In this document: positions 25,347 through 33,689 of the stretch, piece after piece
Layout of the letters: each line of letters opens with the position of its first letter
Position numbering within the stretch: the first letter of the stretch is position 1
Source of the DNA: UBA966 sp046350355
GTDB lineage: Bacteria > Planctomycetota > Phycisphaerae > Phycisphaerales > SM1A02
Reading direction: 5' to 3'
Assembly (NCBI GenBank): GCA_046350355.1
Contig: JAXMAN010000001.1
Span: forward strand, 806,001-870,000
DNA length: 64,000 nucleotides
Made by a program: the position numbers and the translations under genes
The notes under the pieces: model-generated
Seen by the model: the letters and a program-made list of their open reading frames with translations, nothing else
Told to the model about the DNA's origin: nothing
The model's database searches: none

Positions 25347-26432
25347 TCACTCCGCGCCGACGGTGGGCAGCCACGCCGCGAGCAGGTCGACGACCGCCTC
25401 GAGGTCGCGGCGGTCGATCATCTCGGTCGTCGTGTGGATGTAGCGCGTGCCCGCGCCCATCGCGACGCAGCGCGCGCCCTTGCCGCTGCGCTGGATCGCC
25501 GCGCCGTCCTGCCCGCCGCGCGGCAGGATCGCGCGCTGCACGGGGATGCGGTGCTTCTTCGCGACCTCGGTGATCTCCGCGACCAGGCGGTGGTCGCTGA
25601 TCATGCTGCTGTCCTGGATGCCGATCGCCGCGCCGTCGCCGTGGCGGGTGACGCGCTGGTTCTCGGGGACGCCCGGCGTGTCGCAGGCGAGGTTCACGTC
25701 CAGGCCGACGCCGATGTCCGCGCCCACCTGGTTCGCCGCGGTGGTCGCGCCGCGCAGGCCGACCTCCTCCTGCGTGCAGAAGGCGACGATGATCTCGGCC
25801 TCGTGCTTGACGCCCTTGCGCGCGATGCGGCGCAGCGCCTCGATGGCGACGAAGCACGCCATGCGGTTGTCGAGCGCCTTGCTCACGACCTTCATCGGCG
25901 TCTCGAGGAAGGGCTGGTCGAGGACGACGTAGTCGCCGACCTTCACCTTGCGGCGCACCTCGGCGGGCTCCATGCCCAGGTCGACGAAGAACTCCTCGAC
26001 GCCGGGCACCTTCGTGCGCTCCGCGTCGCTGCTGATGTGGATCGGCTTGCCGCCGGGGTTCATCACGCCGCGGATGTCGCCCGAGTCGGTGACGACCAGG
26101 ACGCGGCTGGCGAAGAGGTTGCGGGTGTCGAATCCGCCCGCGGCGTTGAGCCAGAGGAAGCCGTTCTCGTCCACGTGGCGCACGTAGAAGCCGATCTCGT
26201 CCATGTGCGCGGCCAGCAGCACGCGCGGCGCGCGGCCGCGCTTGCCGCGCGCGGCCTTCGTCGGGCGGCGCACGCAGATGAGCGAGCCCATCGCGTCGAC
26301 GGAGGACTCGTCGAAGAGCCCCGCGCCGCGCGCGAAGACGGTCTTCTCGATGAGGGCGCGCACGCGCTCCTCGCGTCCGGGGATCCCGGGGGTCTCGCAG
26401 AGCCGGCGGAAGAGGTCGAGGTCGAGCTTCAT
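25347..26432 (-). CDS. M42-family aminopeptidase
   Basis: Cytoplasmic di-metal aminopeptidase, usually a large tetrahedral complex that trims peptides. The 361-residue product has LLAAHMDEIGFYV (metal His/Asp), 'DNRMACFVAIEAL', FCTQEEVGLRGA (catalytic Glu-Glu), GLDVNLACDTPG (metal Asp) and RYIHTTTEMI (last metal His). Length fits the family (340-370). The ATG at 26432 is preceded by AAGGA. It is first in an operon with the bicupin. Confidence 0.9.
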   Translation of the reverse strand: MKLDLDLFRRLCETPGIPGREERVRALIEKTVFARGAGLFDESSVDAMGSLICVRRPTKAARGKRGRAPRVLLAAHMDEIGFYVRHVDENGFLWLNAAGGFDTRNLFASRVLVVTDSGDIRGVMNPGGKPIHISSDAERTKVPGVEEFFVDLGMEPAEVRRKVKVGDYVVLDQPFLETPMKVVSKALDNRMACFVAIEALRRIARKGVKHEAEIIVAFCTQEEVGLRGATTAANQVGADIGVGLDVNLACDTPGVPENQRVTRHGDGAAIGIQDSSMISDHRLVAEITEVAKKHRIPVQRAILPRGGQDGAAIQRSGKGARCVAMGAGTRYIHTTTEMIDRRDLEAVVDLLAAWLPTVGAE

Positions 26433-26506
26433 GGAATGTCCTTGGCGCCGGATGGTGAAACGCGTGCGCGGCCGGCGTGCCGCGGGCCGCGCATCGTAGG
26501 CGAACC

Positions 26507-26512
26507 TATGCT
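26507..26512 (+). promoter_or_regulatory. -10 box, probable leaderless promoter of ygfZ
   Basis: TATGCT, 7 nt before the ATG at 26520. It covers the alternative ATG at 26508, which argues against that earlier start. Confidence 0.45.
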
Positions 26513-26519
26513 TCCCGGA

Positions 26520-27749
26520 ATGCCGCCCAGCCCCCTCCAGCCGCAGCACGAGCGCTACGCGCGCGTCGAGAGCGTGCGCCTGGCGGGCGTGCCCGTCGCG
26601 GTCGAGTGGCTTCCCTACGGCGTCGGCGAGGGCGCGACCGCCGACGGGCTTCCCGAGATCGTCGCCACCTACGGCCTGCTGGAGCTGGAGTACGCGGCCT
26701 TCCGGCGTGGCGCGGCGGTGCTCGAGTCCGCGCAGCGCGGCACGCTGGCCGTGCGCGGCGCGGACCGCGTCGAGTTCCTCAACCGCATGGTGACGCAGGA
26801 GCTGAAGGGGCTCGCGCCCGGAGAGGTGCGCGCCGGATTCTGGCTCAACCGCAAGGGGCGCATCGACGCCGACCTGCTCTTCTGCGAGCTGCCCGCCGCG
26901 GAGGGCGCGCCGCCGACGATGCTCGTCGACTGCGACATCCACGACGCCGCGCGCGCCGTGCAGACGCTCACCTCCTTCGTCTTCAGCGAGGATGTGACGA
27001 TCGCCGACGAGAGCGCGCAGTGGGGGCGCCTGAGCGTGCACGGCCCCGAGGCGTTCGAGCTCCTGCGCCGCGCCGGCGTCGCCGACGAGGCGCTCGAGGC
27101 GCTGCACGGGCCGATGCGCTGCGCGCGCGCGCAGCTCGCGGGTGCGCCGGTGGCGCTCGCGCGGCGCGACCAGTGCGGCAGTCCAGGCATCGAGCTCTTC
27201 GTGCCCGCGGCCTCGCTCGCCGCGGCGTGGGAGGCGCTCGTCGACCAGCACGAACCCGTCGACGGCGGCCGCCGCCGCGCGCGTCCGGCGGGATGGCTCG
27301 CCTACAACATCGCGCGCATCGAGGCGGGGACGCCGCTCTTCCACGTCGACTTCGGTCCGGAGAACCTGCCGCACGAGTCGGGGCTGCTGCGCGAGCGCAC
27401 CAGCTTCCGCAAGGGCTGCTACCTCGGACAGGAGGTGGTCGCGCGCATGGAGAGCCTGGGCAAGCCCAAGCAGATGCTCGTCGGGCTGCGCATCGCCGGC
27501 GACGCGCTGCCGCTGGCGGGCTCGCCCGTCTTCGAGCGCGGACCCGACGGCGAGCCGGGCAACCCCGTCGGCGCGGTCACCAGCAGCACGCCCAGCCCGA
27601 TGCTGGGCGCCGCGGGCATCGCCTTCGCGATGGTGCGCACCGCGCACGCCGCGCCGGGGACCGCGCTGGTCGTCCCCTCCGACGGCGAGCGCGCGGAGGC
27701 GGTGGTGGCGGAGTCGCTGCGCTTCCTGCCGCAGGAGGCCGCGCGATGA
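26520..27749 (+). CDS. ygfZ: Folate-binding protein YgfZ
   Basis: Folate-dependent protein related to glycine-cleavage T protein that helps make or repair iron-sulfur clusters and supports enzymes such as MiaB. The 409-residue product has the diagnostic motif KGCYLGQEVVAR (Lys298, Cys300), preceded by 'LPHESGLL', and the N-terminal RGADRVEFLNRMVTQ. The start is placed at 26520 because a TATGCT box lies 7 nt upstream; 26508 is the alternative. The gene overlaps the next one by ATGA, forming an operon with a small membrane protein and HMG-CoA lyase. Confidence 0.87.
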   Translation: MPPSPLQPQHERYARVESVRLAGVPVAVEWLPYGVGEGATADGLPEIVATYGLLELEYAAFRRGAAVLESAQRGTLAVRGADRVEFLNRMVTQELKGLAPGEVRAGFWLNRKGRIDADLLFCELPAAEGAPPTMLVDCDIHDAARAVQTLTSFVFSEDVTIADESAQWGRLSVHGPEAFELLRRAGVADEALEALHGPMRCARAQLAGAPVALARRDQCGSPGIELFVPAASLAAAWEALVDQHEPVDGGRRRARPAGWLAYNIARIEAGTPLFHVDFGPENLPHESGLLRERTSFRKGCYLGQEVVARMESLGKPKQMLVGLRIAGDALPLAGSPVFERGPDGEPGNPVGAVTSSTPSPMLGAAGIAFAMVRTAHAAPGTALVVPSDGERAEAVVAESLRFLPQEAAR

Positions 27750-27958
27750 CGCAGGCGCAGACGCACCTCTCGCAGACGCAGGCGCGGCAGGAGCCGACGA
27801 AGGAGGAGCAGGGCATGGCCTTCACGCCCGACGTCGTGCTCTTCATCGGCGCGGTCGTGCTGACGGCGGCGCTGACGGTCGCGCTCGTCCCCTTCTTCCG
27901 GCGCATCCTGCGCGAGGACGCCGCGGCGCGCGGCGGCCGCGACGGAGGTGGCGCGTGA
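27746..27958 (+). CDS. Small single-helix membrane protein
   Basis: A 70-residue protein of unknown function, with a Gln-rich N-terminus and one membrane helix (VVLFIGAVVLTAALTVALVPFF) followed by an Arg-rich end. It is coupled on both sides: ATGA with ygfZ and GTGA with the next gene. AGGAGG lies 8 nt before the ATG at 27746. A second in-frame ATG at 27815, just ahead of the helix, has an equally good site (AAGGAGG, 8 nt), so a 47-residue form is possible. The tight coupling suggests it is a real gene. Confidence 0.65.
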   Translation: MTQAQTHLSQTQARQEPTKEEQGMAFTPDVVLFIGAVVLTAALTVALVPFFRRILREDAAARGGRDGGGA

Positions 27959-28815
27959 GCGGCGCGCGCTTCGTGCGCCTCACCGAGGTCGGCCCGCGCG
28001 ACGGGCTGCAGAACGAGCGCACGCCCGTGCCGACGGCGGCGAAGATCGCCTTCGTCGACGCGCTGAGCGCCGCGGGCTTCCCCGAGATCGAGGTCTCCAG
28101 CTTCGTGAGCGCGCGCTGGGTGCCGCAGCTTGGCGACGCGTCGGCGGTCTTCGCCGGCATCGCGCGCCGTCCGGGCACCGTCTACAGCGCGCTGGTGCCC
28201 AACGAGCGCGGCATGCAGGAGGCGCTCGCCGCGCGCGTGCAGAAGGTCGCGGTCTTCGCGGCCGCGAGCGAGTCCTTCAGCCAGCGCAACACCGGCGGCT
28301 CGATCGCGCAGGTGCTCGAGCGCTTCGTGCCCGTGGTCGCGGCCGCGCGCCGCGAGGGGCTGCCGGTGCGCGGCTACATCTCGTGCGTGATCGCCTGCCC
28401 CTACGACGGGCCGACCGACGCGGCGCAGGTGCGCTCGGTCGCGCAGCGCCTGCTGGAGCTGGGCGTGGACGAGATCGACCTGGGCGACACCATCGGCATC
28501 GCGACGCCGGAATCGGTCGAGCGGCTCTACGAGGGGCTCGCGCCGCTGCTCGCTCCCGGTCGCACGACGCTGCACCTGCACGACACCAACGGACGCGCCG
28601 TCGAGAGCGCGCGCCGCGCGCTGGCGCTGGGCGTGCGCAGCTTCGACGCGAGCGCGGGCGGGCTGGGCGGCTGTCCCTACGCGCCCGGCGCGCAGGGCAA
28701 CGTCTCCACCGGCGCGATGCTGGCGATGCTGACAGCCGAGGGCTACGAGACGGGGGTCGACGCCGGCGCCGTCGCGCGCGCGAGCGCGCCGATGCTCCAG
28801 CTCCTGCGCGCCTGA
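27955..28815 (+). CDS. mvaB: Hydroxymethylglutaryl-CoA lyase
   Basis: Cleaves HMG-CoA to acetoacetate and acetyl-CoA, the last step of leucine degradation. The 286-residue product has EVGPRDGLQNE (catalytic R15, metal D16), the metal-site HLHD (H207, H209) and the lyase signature GGLGGCPYAPGAQGN with catalytic C240. The GTG start at 27955 overlaps the upstream stop (GTGA) and has GGAGGT 6 nt before it. The last 73 nt overlap the convergent phosphoesterase gene. No other leucine-degradation gene is in the window. Confidence 0.92.
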   Translation: MSGARFVRLTEVGPRDGLQNERTPVPTAAKIAFVDALSAAGFPEIEVSSFVSARWVPQLGDASAVFAGIARRPGTVYSALVPNERGMQEALAARVQKVAVFAAASESFSQRNTGGSIAQVLERFVPVVAAARREGLPVRGYISCVIACPYDGPTDAAQVRSVAQRLLELGVDEIDLGDTIGIATPESVERLYEGLAPLLAPGRTTLHLHDTNGRAVESARRALALGVRSFDASAGGLGGCPYAPGAQGNVSTGAMLAMLTAEGYETGVDAGAVARASAPMLQLLRA

Positions 28816-29579
28816 GCGAGGTAGCGCCACTCGCCGCGCCGCCGCTGCAGCGGAACGAGCACGGCCTCGTCGCCCTCGAGCAGCACCGCATGCGGCGTCC
28901 CCGGGAAGGTGAAGCTGCCGGTGTTGAGCATGAGCCCGCCGCGCAGCGCCCACGCGCCCGCGCGGTGCGAGTGGCCGCAGACCAGGATGCGCCTGGCGGG
29001 GCCGGGCGCGCCCGCGGCGCACCGCTCCAGGAAGCGCGCGCCAAGCTCGGGATAGATGCGCCAGTAGCCGATCACCTCGAGCATCTTCCAGGGACGGGAG
29101 CCGGTCCAGAGCAGCTCCTCGAAGGGATGCTTCGCCGCGTCGCGCTCGCGCTCGTGCAGCGCGGCGGCCTGCGCGGCCGCGAGGGTGCGCTGCGGCTCCG
29201 CGAGCGCGGACGCCGCCTCGTGCGCGCGGCGGAAGACCGCGCCGACCTCGTCCGCGTGCGGCGACCAGGGCGCGATCATCGGATGGAAGGCGTGGCCGTG
29301 CGTCAGGACGACCGCGCCCTCGCAGCGGTGCGCCAGCAGCTCGCCCGCGAGCGGATCGTGGTTGCCCGCCAGATGCGTCACCCGCGCGCCCTGCGCGCGC
29401 GCCACCTCCTCCAGCCGCGCGAGCGCCTCGAGCGACGGGGCGCGCAGCGCGGCGGTCCCCGACTCGCTCGCGTCGCCGTTGAGGATGAGCTCCTGCGCAC
29501 CATCGAAGAGCGGCGCGAGGGCGGCCGGCTCCGGGGCGCCTCGAAGCCCCAGATGGAGATCGGAGAGGACGACGATCAC
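28743..29579 (-). CDS. Calcineurin-like metallophosphoesterase (LpxH-like)
   Basis: Di-metal phosphoesterase. The 278-residue product has all core motifs in order: DLHLG (res 7-11), NGDASESG, LAGNHDP, LTHGH and CGHSHRAG. The order and 'SDLHLG' start resemble UDP-2,3-diacylglucosamine hydrolase (LpxH), but the substrate cannot be fixed by eye. The GTG start at 29579 follows the upstream stop by 2 nt, so it is translated with the GGDEF-like gene. It overlaps the end of mvaB by 73 nt, tail to tail. Confidence 0.8.
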   Translation of the reverse strand: MIVVLSDLHLGLRGAPEPAALAPLFDGAQELILNGDASESGTAALRAPSLEALARLEEVARAQGARVTHLAGNHDPLAGELLAHRCEGAVVLTHGHAFHPMIAPWSPHADEVGAVFRRAHEAASALAEPQRTLAAAQAAALHERERDAAKHPFEELLWTGSRPWKMLEVIGYWRIYPELGARFLERCAAGAPGPARRILVCGHSHRAGAWALRGGLMLNTGSFTFPGTPHAVLLEGDEAVLVPLQRRRGEWRYLAQARRSWSIGALARATAPASTPVS

Positions 29580-29581
29580 CG

Positions 29582-30505
29582 TCAGCGCCCGTTGGCGCGC
29601 TGCGCCAGGCGGCGTGCGGCCATCTCCAGCAGCGACTGCGGATCGACCGCGTCCCAGGGGGCGACCGCGACGCCGACGTGCACCGCGAGCGAGCGCGGTC
29701 CGTCGCCGGGCAGGCGCGCGATCTCGGCGCGCAGCGCGCGCGCGAGCTCCTTCGCGGAGTCCTCGGAGGAGCTCACCGCGACGAAGGCGCCGTCGTCCAG
29801 GCGCGCGAGCTCGTCGCCGGGGGTGACCGCGGCGTCGAGCGCGGCGGCCGCGCGCGCGAGGAAGGCGTCATCGACGAGCACCTGCGCGCGGCGGTTCCAG
29901 AGCTCGGCGTCCTCGATGCGCAGGAGCGCGAGGTGGACGGGCTCGCGGCGCAGGCGCGCGGCGGCGATGCGGTGGGCGGCCTGCGTGCGCAGGCGCGGCC
30001 ACGAGGGGAATCCGGTCGGCTCGTCCCAGAGGCCGCGCGGCGCGCGCGCGCTCGCGGCGGCGTGCAGCTCCAGCCAGCGCTGCAGCCAGCGCGCCCAGGA
30101 CTCGCGCAGCTCCGGCGGCGTGGGCGCGACGAGCGCGCGTCCGGTCGCGATCGCGGTCGCGGTGCCGGTGGCGATCATCGCGTCGGCGGTCGCGCCCTCC
30201 ACGATGCGCGCGAGCGGCTCCTGCGTGCGCTCGCGCAGGACGCGCAGCAGCAGCGCCTCGAAGTTGGGGGCGCCCTCGAGCAGCGCGCCGACGATCTCGG
30301 TGTCGCCGAGCGCGCGTGGGGCGGGCGCGGGGGCCGGTTCGGGGGCCGGCGCGGATTCGGGCACGACGATCGCGGCCGGCGCGGCGGGTGCCGGCGCAGG
30401 GGTCGGTTCGGGCGCAAAACGATCGGCGCCGAGCAGCAGCGCGAGTTCCTCGGCGCTCAGCTCGATCCGCTGCGGCATCCGTTCCGCGTGCGAGTGCTCG
30501 GACAC
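29582..30505 (-). CDS. Degenerate GGDEF-domain protein
   Basis: A 307-residue soluble protein. The C-terminal ~160 residues follow the diguanylate cyclase plan: '...AALDAAVTPGDELARL', DDGAFVAVSSSEDS at the active-site position, then LAVHVGVAVAP and LLEMAARRLAQRANGR. The GGDEF signature itself has become DDGAF, so it should not make cyclic di-GMP; it may bind a nucleotide or act only structurally. The N-terminal part has a Pro/Ala-rich linker (about 30-65). The GTG start at 30505 is chosen because TACACT lies 7 nt upstream; an ATG at 30478 is the alternative. Confidence 0.7.
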   Translation of the reverse strand: MSEHSHAERMPQRIELSAEELALLLGADRFAPEPTPAPAPAAPAAIVVPESAPAPEPAPAPAPRALGDTEIVGALLEGAPNFEALLLRVLRERTQEPLARIVEGATADAMIATGTATAIATGRALVAPTPPELRESWARWLQRWLELHAAASARAPRGLWDEPTGFPSWPRLRTQAAHRIAAARLRREPVHLALLRIEDAELWNRRAQVLVDDAFLARAAAALDAAVTPGDELARLDDGAFVAVSSSEDSAKELARALRAEIARLPGDGPRSLAVHVGVAVAPWDAVDPQSLLEMAARRLAQRANGR

Positions 30506-30512
30506 GGCGGCG

Positions 30513-30518
30513 AGTGTA
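30513..30518 (-). promoter_or_regulatory. -10 box, probable leaderless promoter (GGDEF-like gene)
   Basis: TACACT on the minus strand, 7 nt before GTG 30505, with no Shine-Dalgarno. Confidence 0.5.
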
Positions 30519-30618
30519 ACTGCGGGCGGACCCACGGCCGCCGCCAAAGGGGCCCCGCAAGCGCCCCCGGGGGCGATTCTCGGGCGTTGGGGGCGTCGCC
30601 GCAGGGGGGTGCTCGCGC

Positions 30619-30624
30619 TACACT
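30619..30624 (+). promoter_or_regulatory. -10 box upstream of rpsR
   Basis: TACACT, 115 nt before the rpsR ATG. The -35 is not clear. Confidence 0.35.
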
Positions 30625-30739
30625 TTCCCCCTTCGCCGCTCCTGGCCCTGGCCAGGGGCTCCCCTCTCCGAGAAGCCAAGGCGAACCGTCGGCGCGCGCC
30701 GGCGGTGTCCGAGTCCTCCCCGTCGGAAGATTGCATCCC

Positions 30740-30964
30740 ATGTCCACCACCGAGCAGACCGCCACCGAGAAGCCCGCGCCGAAGCAGAAGCTGGTCATCG
30801 ACTACAAGAACGTCGACGACCTCCGCCGCGTGCTCACCCCTAACGGCAAGATCGTCTCGCGCAAGCGCGCCGGCGTCTCTGCCCGCGAGCAGGCCCGCAT
30901 CGCCCAGGCGATCAAGCGCGCCCGCTTCCTGGCGCTCCTGCCCTACGCCAACATGATGGCCTGA
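30740..30964 (+). CDS. rpsR: 30S ribosomal protein bS18
   Basis: Small-subunit ribosomal protein that pairs with bS6. The 74-residue product has the S18 core: IDYKNVDDLRRVLTPNGKI, then VSRKRAGVSAREQARIAQAIKRAR and the end FLALLPY. It lacks the N-terminal Zn-binding Cys of some S18 forms. It is a stand-alone gene here, not with rpsF, ssb or rplI. A small hairpin (30967-30983) lies directly after the stop. Confidence 0.95.
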   Translation: MSTTEQTATEKPAPKQKLVIDYKNVDDLRRVLTPNGKIVSRKRAGVSAREQARIAQAIKRARFLALLPYANMMA

Positions 30965-30966
30965 CC

Positions 30967-30983
30967 GGACGGGATTCCCGTCC
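30967..30983. terminator. Small hairpin between convergent rpsR and TPR gene
   Basis: Perfect 7-bp stem GGACGGG/CCCGTCC with an ATT loop, filling the 20-bp space between the two stops. There is no T-tract on either side, so termination is uncertain. Confidence 0.4.
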
Positions 30984-30984
30984 C

Positions 30985-32370
30985 TCAGCGTCCCAGCCGA
31001 AGCGCCCGACGCAGCCGTGCCAGCAGCACGCGGCTGCGCAGGCGGCGCAATCCCTCGTCCGTGCGCGAGACGCGCAGGCCGCCGCGCACCCAGCGCCAGG
31101 CCTCGTCCAGGTGTCCCGTGCGCAGCGCCGCCAGCGCGAGGTTGTGGTAGCTCGCCGCGCAGCGCGGGTCCAGTTCCAGCGCCTGGCGCGCCGCGGTGCG
31201 GCCTCCGTCCAGGTCGCCCGCCTCGAAGCGCGCGCGCGCGAGCGCACGCCAGGCGCGCGCCTCCTTCGGCTCGTGCTCGACCAGCAGCGCCAGCACGCGC
31301 GCGGCCTCCTGCCACATGCCCGTGGCGGCCAGCAGCGTGCCGGCGCGCGCGATGATCGTGCGGTACTGCTCGGTGGCGGCCTCGCGGTCCGCGGGGGTCT
31401 CCTCGCCATCCGCGCCGGGCGCGGAAGGAATGCCCTGCGTGAGGAAGTCGCGCAGCGTCGCGCGCGCCTCCTGCACGCGGCCGCGGCGAAGCTGCGCGTC
31501 GGCGAGGTCGATGCGCACCCCGTTGCGCGCGGGGTCCAGCTTCAGGACGAGCTCGAACTCCACCGCCGCCGCCTCGTGGCGCGCGGCCCGCATCGAGAGC
31601 AGTCCCAGCAGGTGGTGCGCGTCGCCGTTGGCGGGCTCGATCTCCACCACGCGGCGCAGCTTCTCCTGCGCCTCCGCCTCGCGGCCCATGTGGGCCAGGA
31701 GCTGCGCGCAGCCCAGCAGCGCCGGGATGTCCCCGGGCGACTCGCGCAGCACGTGCATGTAGTTCTGCAGCGCCTTGGGGTGGTCGCCCATGCGCGCCAG
31801 GCAGCGGGCGTACTCGGTGCGCACGCCCAGGTACTCGGGCTCCAGGCGCAGCGCCTCGCGCAGGCACCAGACCGCGCGTGCGTAGTCGCCCTCGCGCTTG
31901 AGCACGTACGCCATCGCGATGAGCGACATCGCGGGCGCCTCGACGAACTCCTGCGCCACGTAGAAGGCGTCGCGCGCGTCGTCGACGCGGTCCATCTGCA
32001 GGAGGATGCCGATCTTGCGGGCGTGCGCGTCGTCGCTGGTGCGGTCGAGGCCGATGGCCTGGTCGATCAGCCGCAGCGCGGCGCCGCACTCGTTCTCCGC
32101 CTCGTGCGTGCCGGCGGCGGCGAGCAGCGGCTCGGGGGCCTCCGGGTCGAGCTGGTGGCAGCGCAGGTAGGCGGTGCGCGCCTCCGCGTGTCGGTCCGCC
32201 CGGTCCAGGATGCGTCCGAGGTTGAAGTGCCAGTCCGGCCGGTCCGGGTCCTGATGGATCGCCTGGCGCAGGGCGGCCTCGGCGTCGGCCAGCCGCCCGT
32301 CCTCGTAGTGAAGCCGCGCCTGCTCTGCGAGCTCCTCGCCGTCGAGCCACTCGCCGTGGGGGTCTTCCAT
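30985..32370 (-). CDS. Tetratricopeptide-repeat protein
   Basis: A 461-residue protein built almost wholly of helical TPR units, for example 'ALRQAIHQDPDRPDWHFNLG', AVWCLREALRLEPEYLGV, KLRRVVEIEPANGDAHHLLG and ALELDPRCAASYHNLALAA. No signal peptide or enzymatic domain is present. TPR scaffolds mediate protein contacts; the partner is unknown. A TAGCAT box lies 10 nt before the ATG and no Shine-Dalgarno is visible. Confidence 0.85.
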   Translation of the reverse strand: MEDPHGEWLDGEELAEQARLHYEDGRLADAEAALRQAIHQDPDRPDWHFNLGRILDRADRHAEARTAYLRCHQLDPEAPEPLLAAAGTHEAENECGAALRLIDQAIGLDRTSDDAHARKIGILLQMDRVDDARDAFYVAQEFVEAPAMSLIAMAYVLKREGDYARAVWCLREALRLEPEYLGVRTEYARCLARMGDHPKALQNYMHVLRESPGDIPALLGCAQLLAHMGREAEAQEKLRRVVEIEPANGDAHHLLGLLSMRAARHEAAAVEFELVLKLDPARNGVRIDLADAQLRRGRVQEARATLRDFLTQGIPSAPGADGEETPADREAATEQYRTIIARAGTLLAATGMWQEAARVLALLVEHEPKEARAWRALARARFEAGDLDGGRTAARQALELDPRCAASYHNLALAALRTGHLDEAWRWVRGGLRVSRTDEGLRRLRSRVLLARLRRALRLGR

Positions 32371-32380
32371 CGGTGCCCGG

Positions 32381-32386
32381 ATGCTA
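32381..32386 (-). promoter_or_regulatory. -10 box, probable leaderless promoter (TPR gene)
   Basis: TAGCAT on the minus strand, 10 nt before the ATG at 32370. Confidence 0.5.
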
Positions 32387-32514
32387 GCACCCCCCGCGAA
32401 AACGCCCAGAAAGCAGGTGCGAACGGCGGCAGGCGTGGGACCGGGAACCGCCGGGGCAGGGGGTTCCCGGGCGCGGGCCGCGCGGACGGCGCGCGGGCGC
32501 CGCCCCCGGCCGGG

Positions 32515-33570
32515 TCAGTAGACCTCGAGCATGCAGCGGCGGGTCGCGTGGACGCGGCGCTTGATCTGCTCGGCGGTCCATTCGGCGGGGGGGACGGCGG
32601 CGATTTCGGGGTGGATGTCCAGGTAGCCGCCCGCGACGCCGTGGCGCGCCAGGGTCTGGAAGACGCCCACCTGCATGCCGGCGAGGCCGCAGATGTACAG
32701 GAGCGTCCGCTCGCTGCGCAGCAGGGGATCGAAGCTCGCCAGCGCGCGGTCGAGGTAGTGGTGGATGTACTCGCCCTTGCCGCCGTCGGGGCGCTGCTCG
32801 CGGCTGACGACCACGTGGTAGTGGAAGTTCGGGTTCGCGCGGGCCACCTCGCGGAAGAACTCGTCGTAGATGAGGTCGGAGGTGTAGGGGGTCCCCATCA
32901 CCAGGTGGACCTGCGAGCTGCAGCGCTTCCAGCCGGCGCGGGCGGGGCTGCCCTCGGGCGGACCGACGAAGAGCTCGTGGATGAAGCCGCGGAAGGGGGC
33001 GATGCCGGTGCCGGTCGCCAGCAGCAGGTAGTCGTGGGCGTCGCGGTCGGTGGGGAGGACGAAGCGCTTGCCCGAGGGGCCGCTCACCGCGACCGGCGCG
33101 CCCAGCTTCAGGTCGCACAGGTAGTTGGAGCAGACCCCCAGGAAGAGGCCGTGGTCCGCGGGGTCGTCCTTGGGGGACTGCGGCTCTCGCTCGGCGATGA
33201 GCCGCTTGCAGGTGGTGCTCAGGACCTTGCCGAAGCCGTCCTCCCCGTAGGAGGGGCTGGCGATGGAGTAGAGGCGCACCTTGTGCGGCTTGCCCGTGGC
33301 GTCGGTGCCCGGCGGGACGACGCCGAAGGACTGGCCCGCGAGCCAGGCGCCCTCGAGCGGGGTGCCGGAGACGTCGACGCAGACATGGCGGACGAAGGAG
33401 GCGGACTTGCCCTTGGTGCAGAGCTTGTTCTGGACGACGGAGCCCGAGACGGGCGCCGTCGGCAGCACGATGTGCATCCGCGCCTCCGGAAGCGTGGGCT
33501 CGCCGGGCAGGCGCGGGCGCGCTCCGGTCTCGGGGGCGGTCTGCGGATCCGACGGCGTCGCAGTGCTCAT
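32515..33570 (-). CDS. Ferredoxin--NADP+ reductase, plant type
   Basis: FAD enzyme that exchanges electrons between ferredoxin (or flavodoxin) and NADP(H). The 351-residue product has the FAD motif RLYSIAS (99-105), GVCSNYLCDL (145-154), the NADP motif GTGIAPFRGF (187-196), a YICGLAGMQ block and the terminal Tyr351 (CMLEVY) that stacks on the flavin in this family. The first ~35 residues are a Pro/Thr-rich extension. It is a single gene, divergent from murA. TAAGAT lies 9 nt before the ATG. Confidence 0.88.
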   Translation of the reverse strand: MSTATPSDPQTAPETGARPRLPGEPTLPEARMHIVLPTAPVSGSVVQNKLCTKGKSASFVRHVCVDVSGTPLEGAWLAGQSFGVVPPGTDATGKPHKVRLYSIASPSYGEDGFGKVLSTTCKRLIAEREPQSPKDDPADHGLFLGVCSNYLCDLKLGAPVAVSGPSGKRFVLPTDRDAHDYLLLATGTGIAPFRGFIHELFVGPPEGSPARAGWKRCSSQVHLVMGTPYTSDLIYDEFFREVARANPNFHYHVVVSREQRPDGGKGEYIHHYLDRALASFDPLLRSERTLLYICGLAGMQVGVFQTLARHGVAGGYLDIHPEIAAVPPAEWTAEQIKRRVHATRRCMLEVY

Positions 33571-33579
33571 AAGCCGGAT

Positions 33580-33609
33580 ATCTTATTGCCCTGTCGGGAT
33601 GTGTTGAAC
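33580..33609 (-). promoter_or_regulatory. Probable leaderless promoter of the ferredoxin-NADP reductase gene
   Basis: Minus-strand TTCAAC (33604-33609), 18-bp spacer, TAAGAT (33580-33585), only 9 nt before the ATG. Confidence 0.5.
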
Positions 33610-33689
33610 CGACAAGCGGAACGCCGATGGTCTAGTGCCACGCGGGTCACGGATTGGCCCGCACCAGTCGGCGTGAAAGGGCTCGTCCC

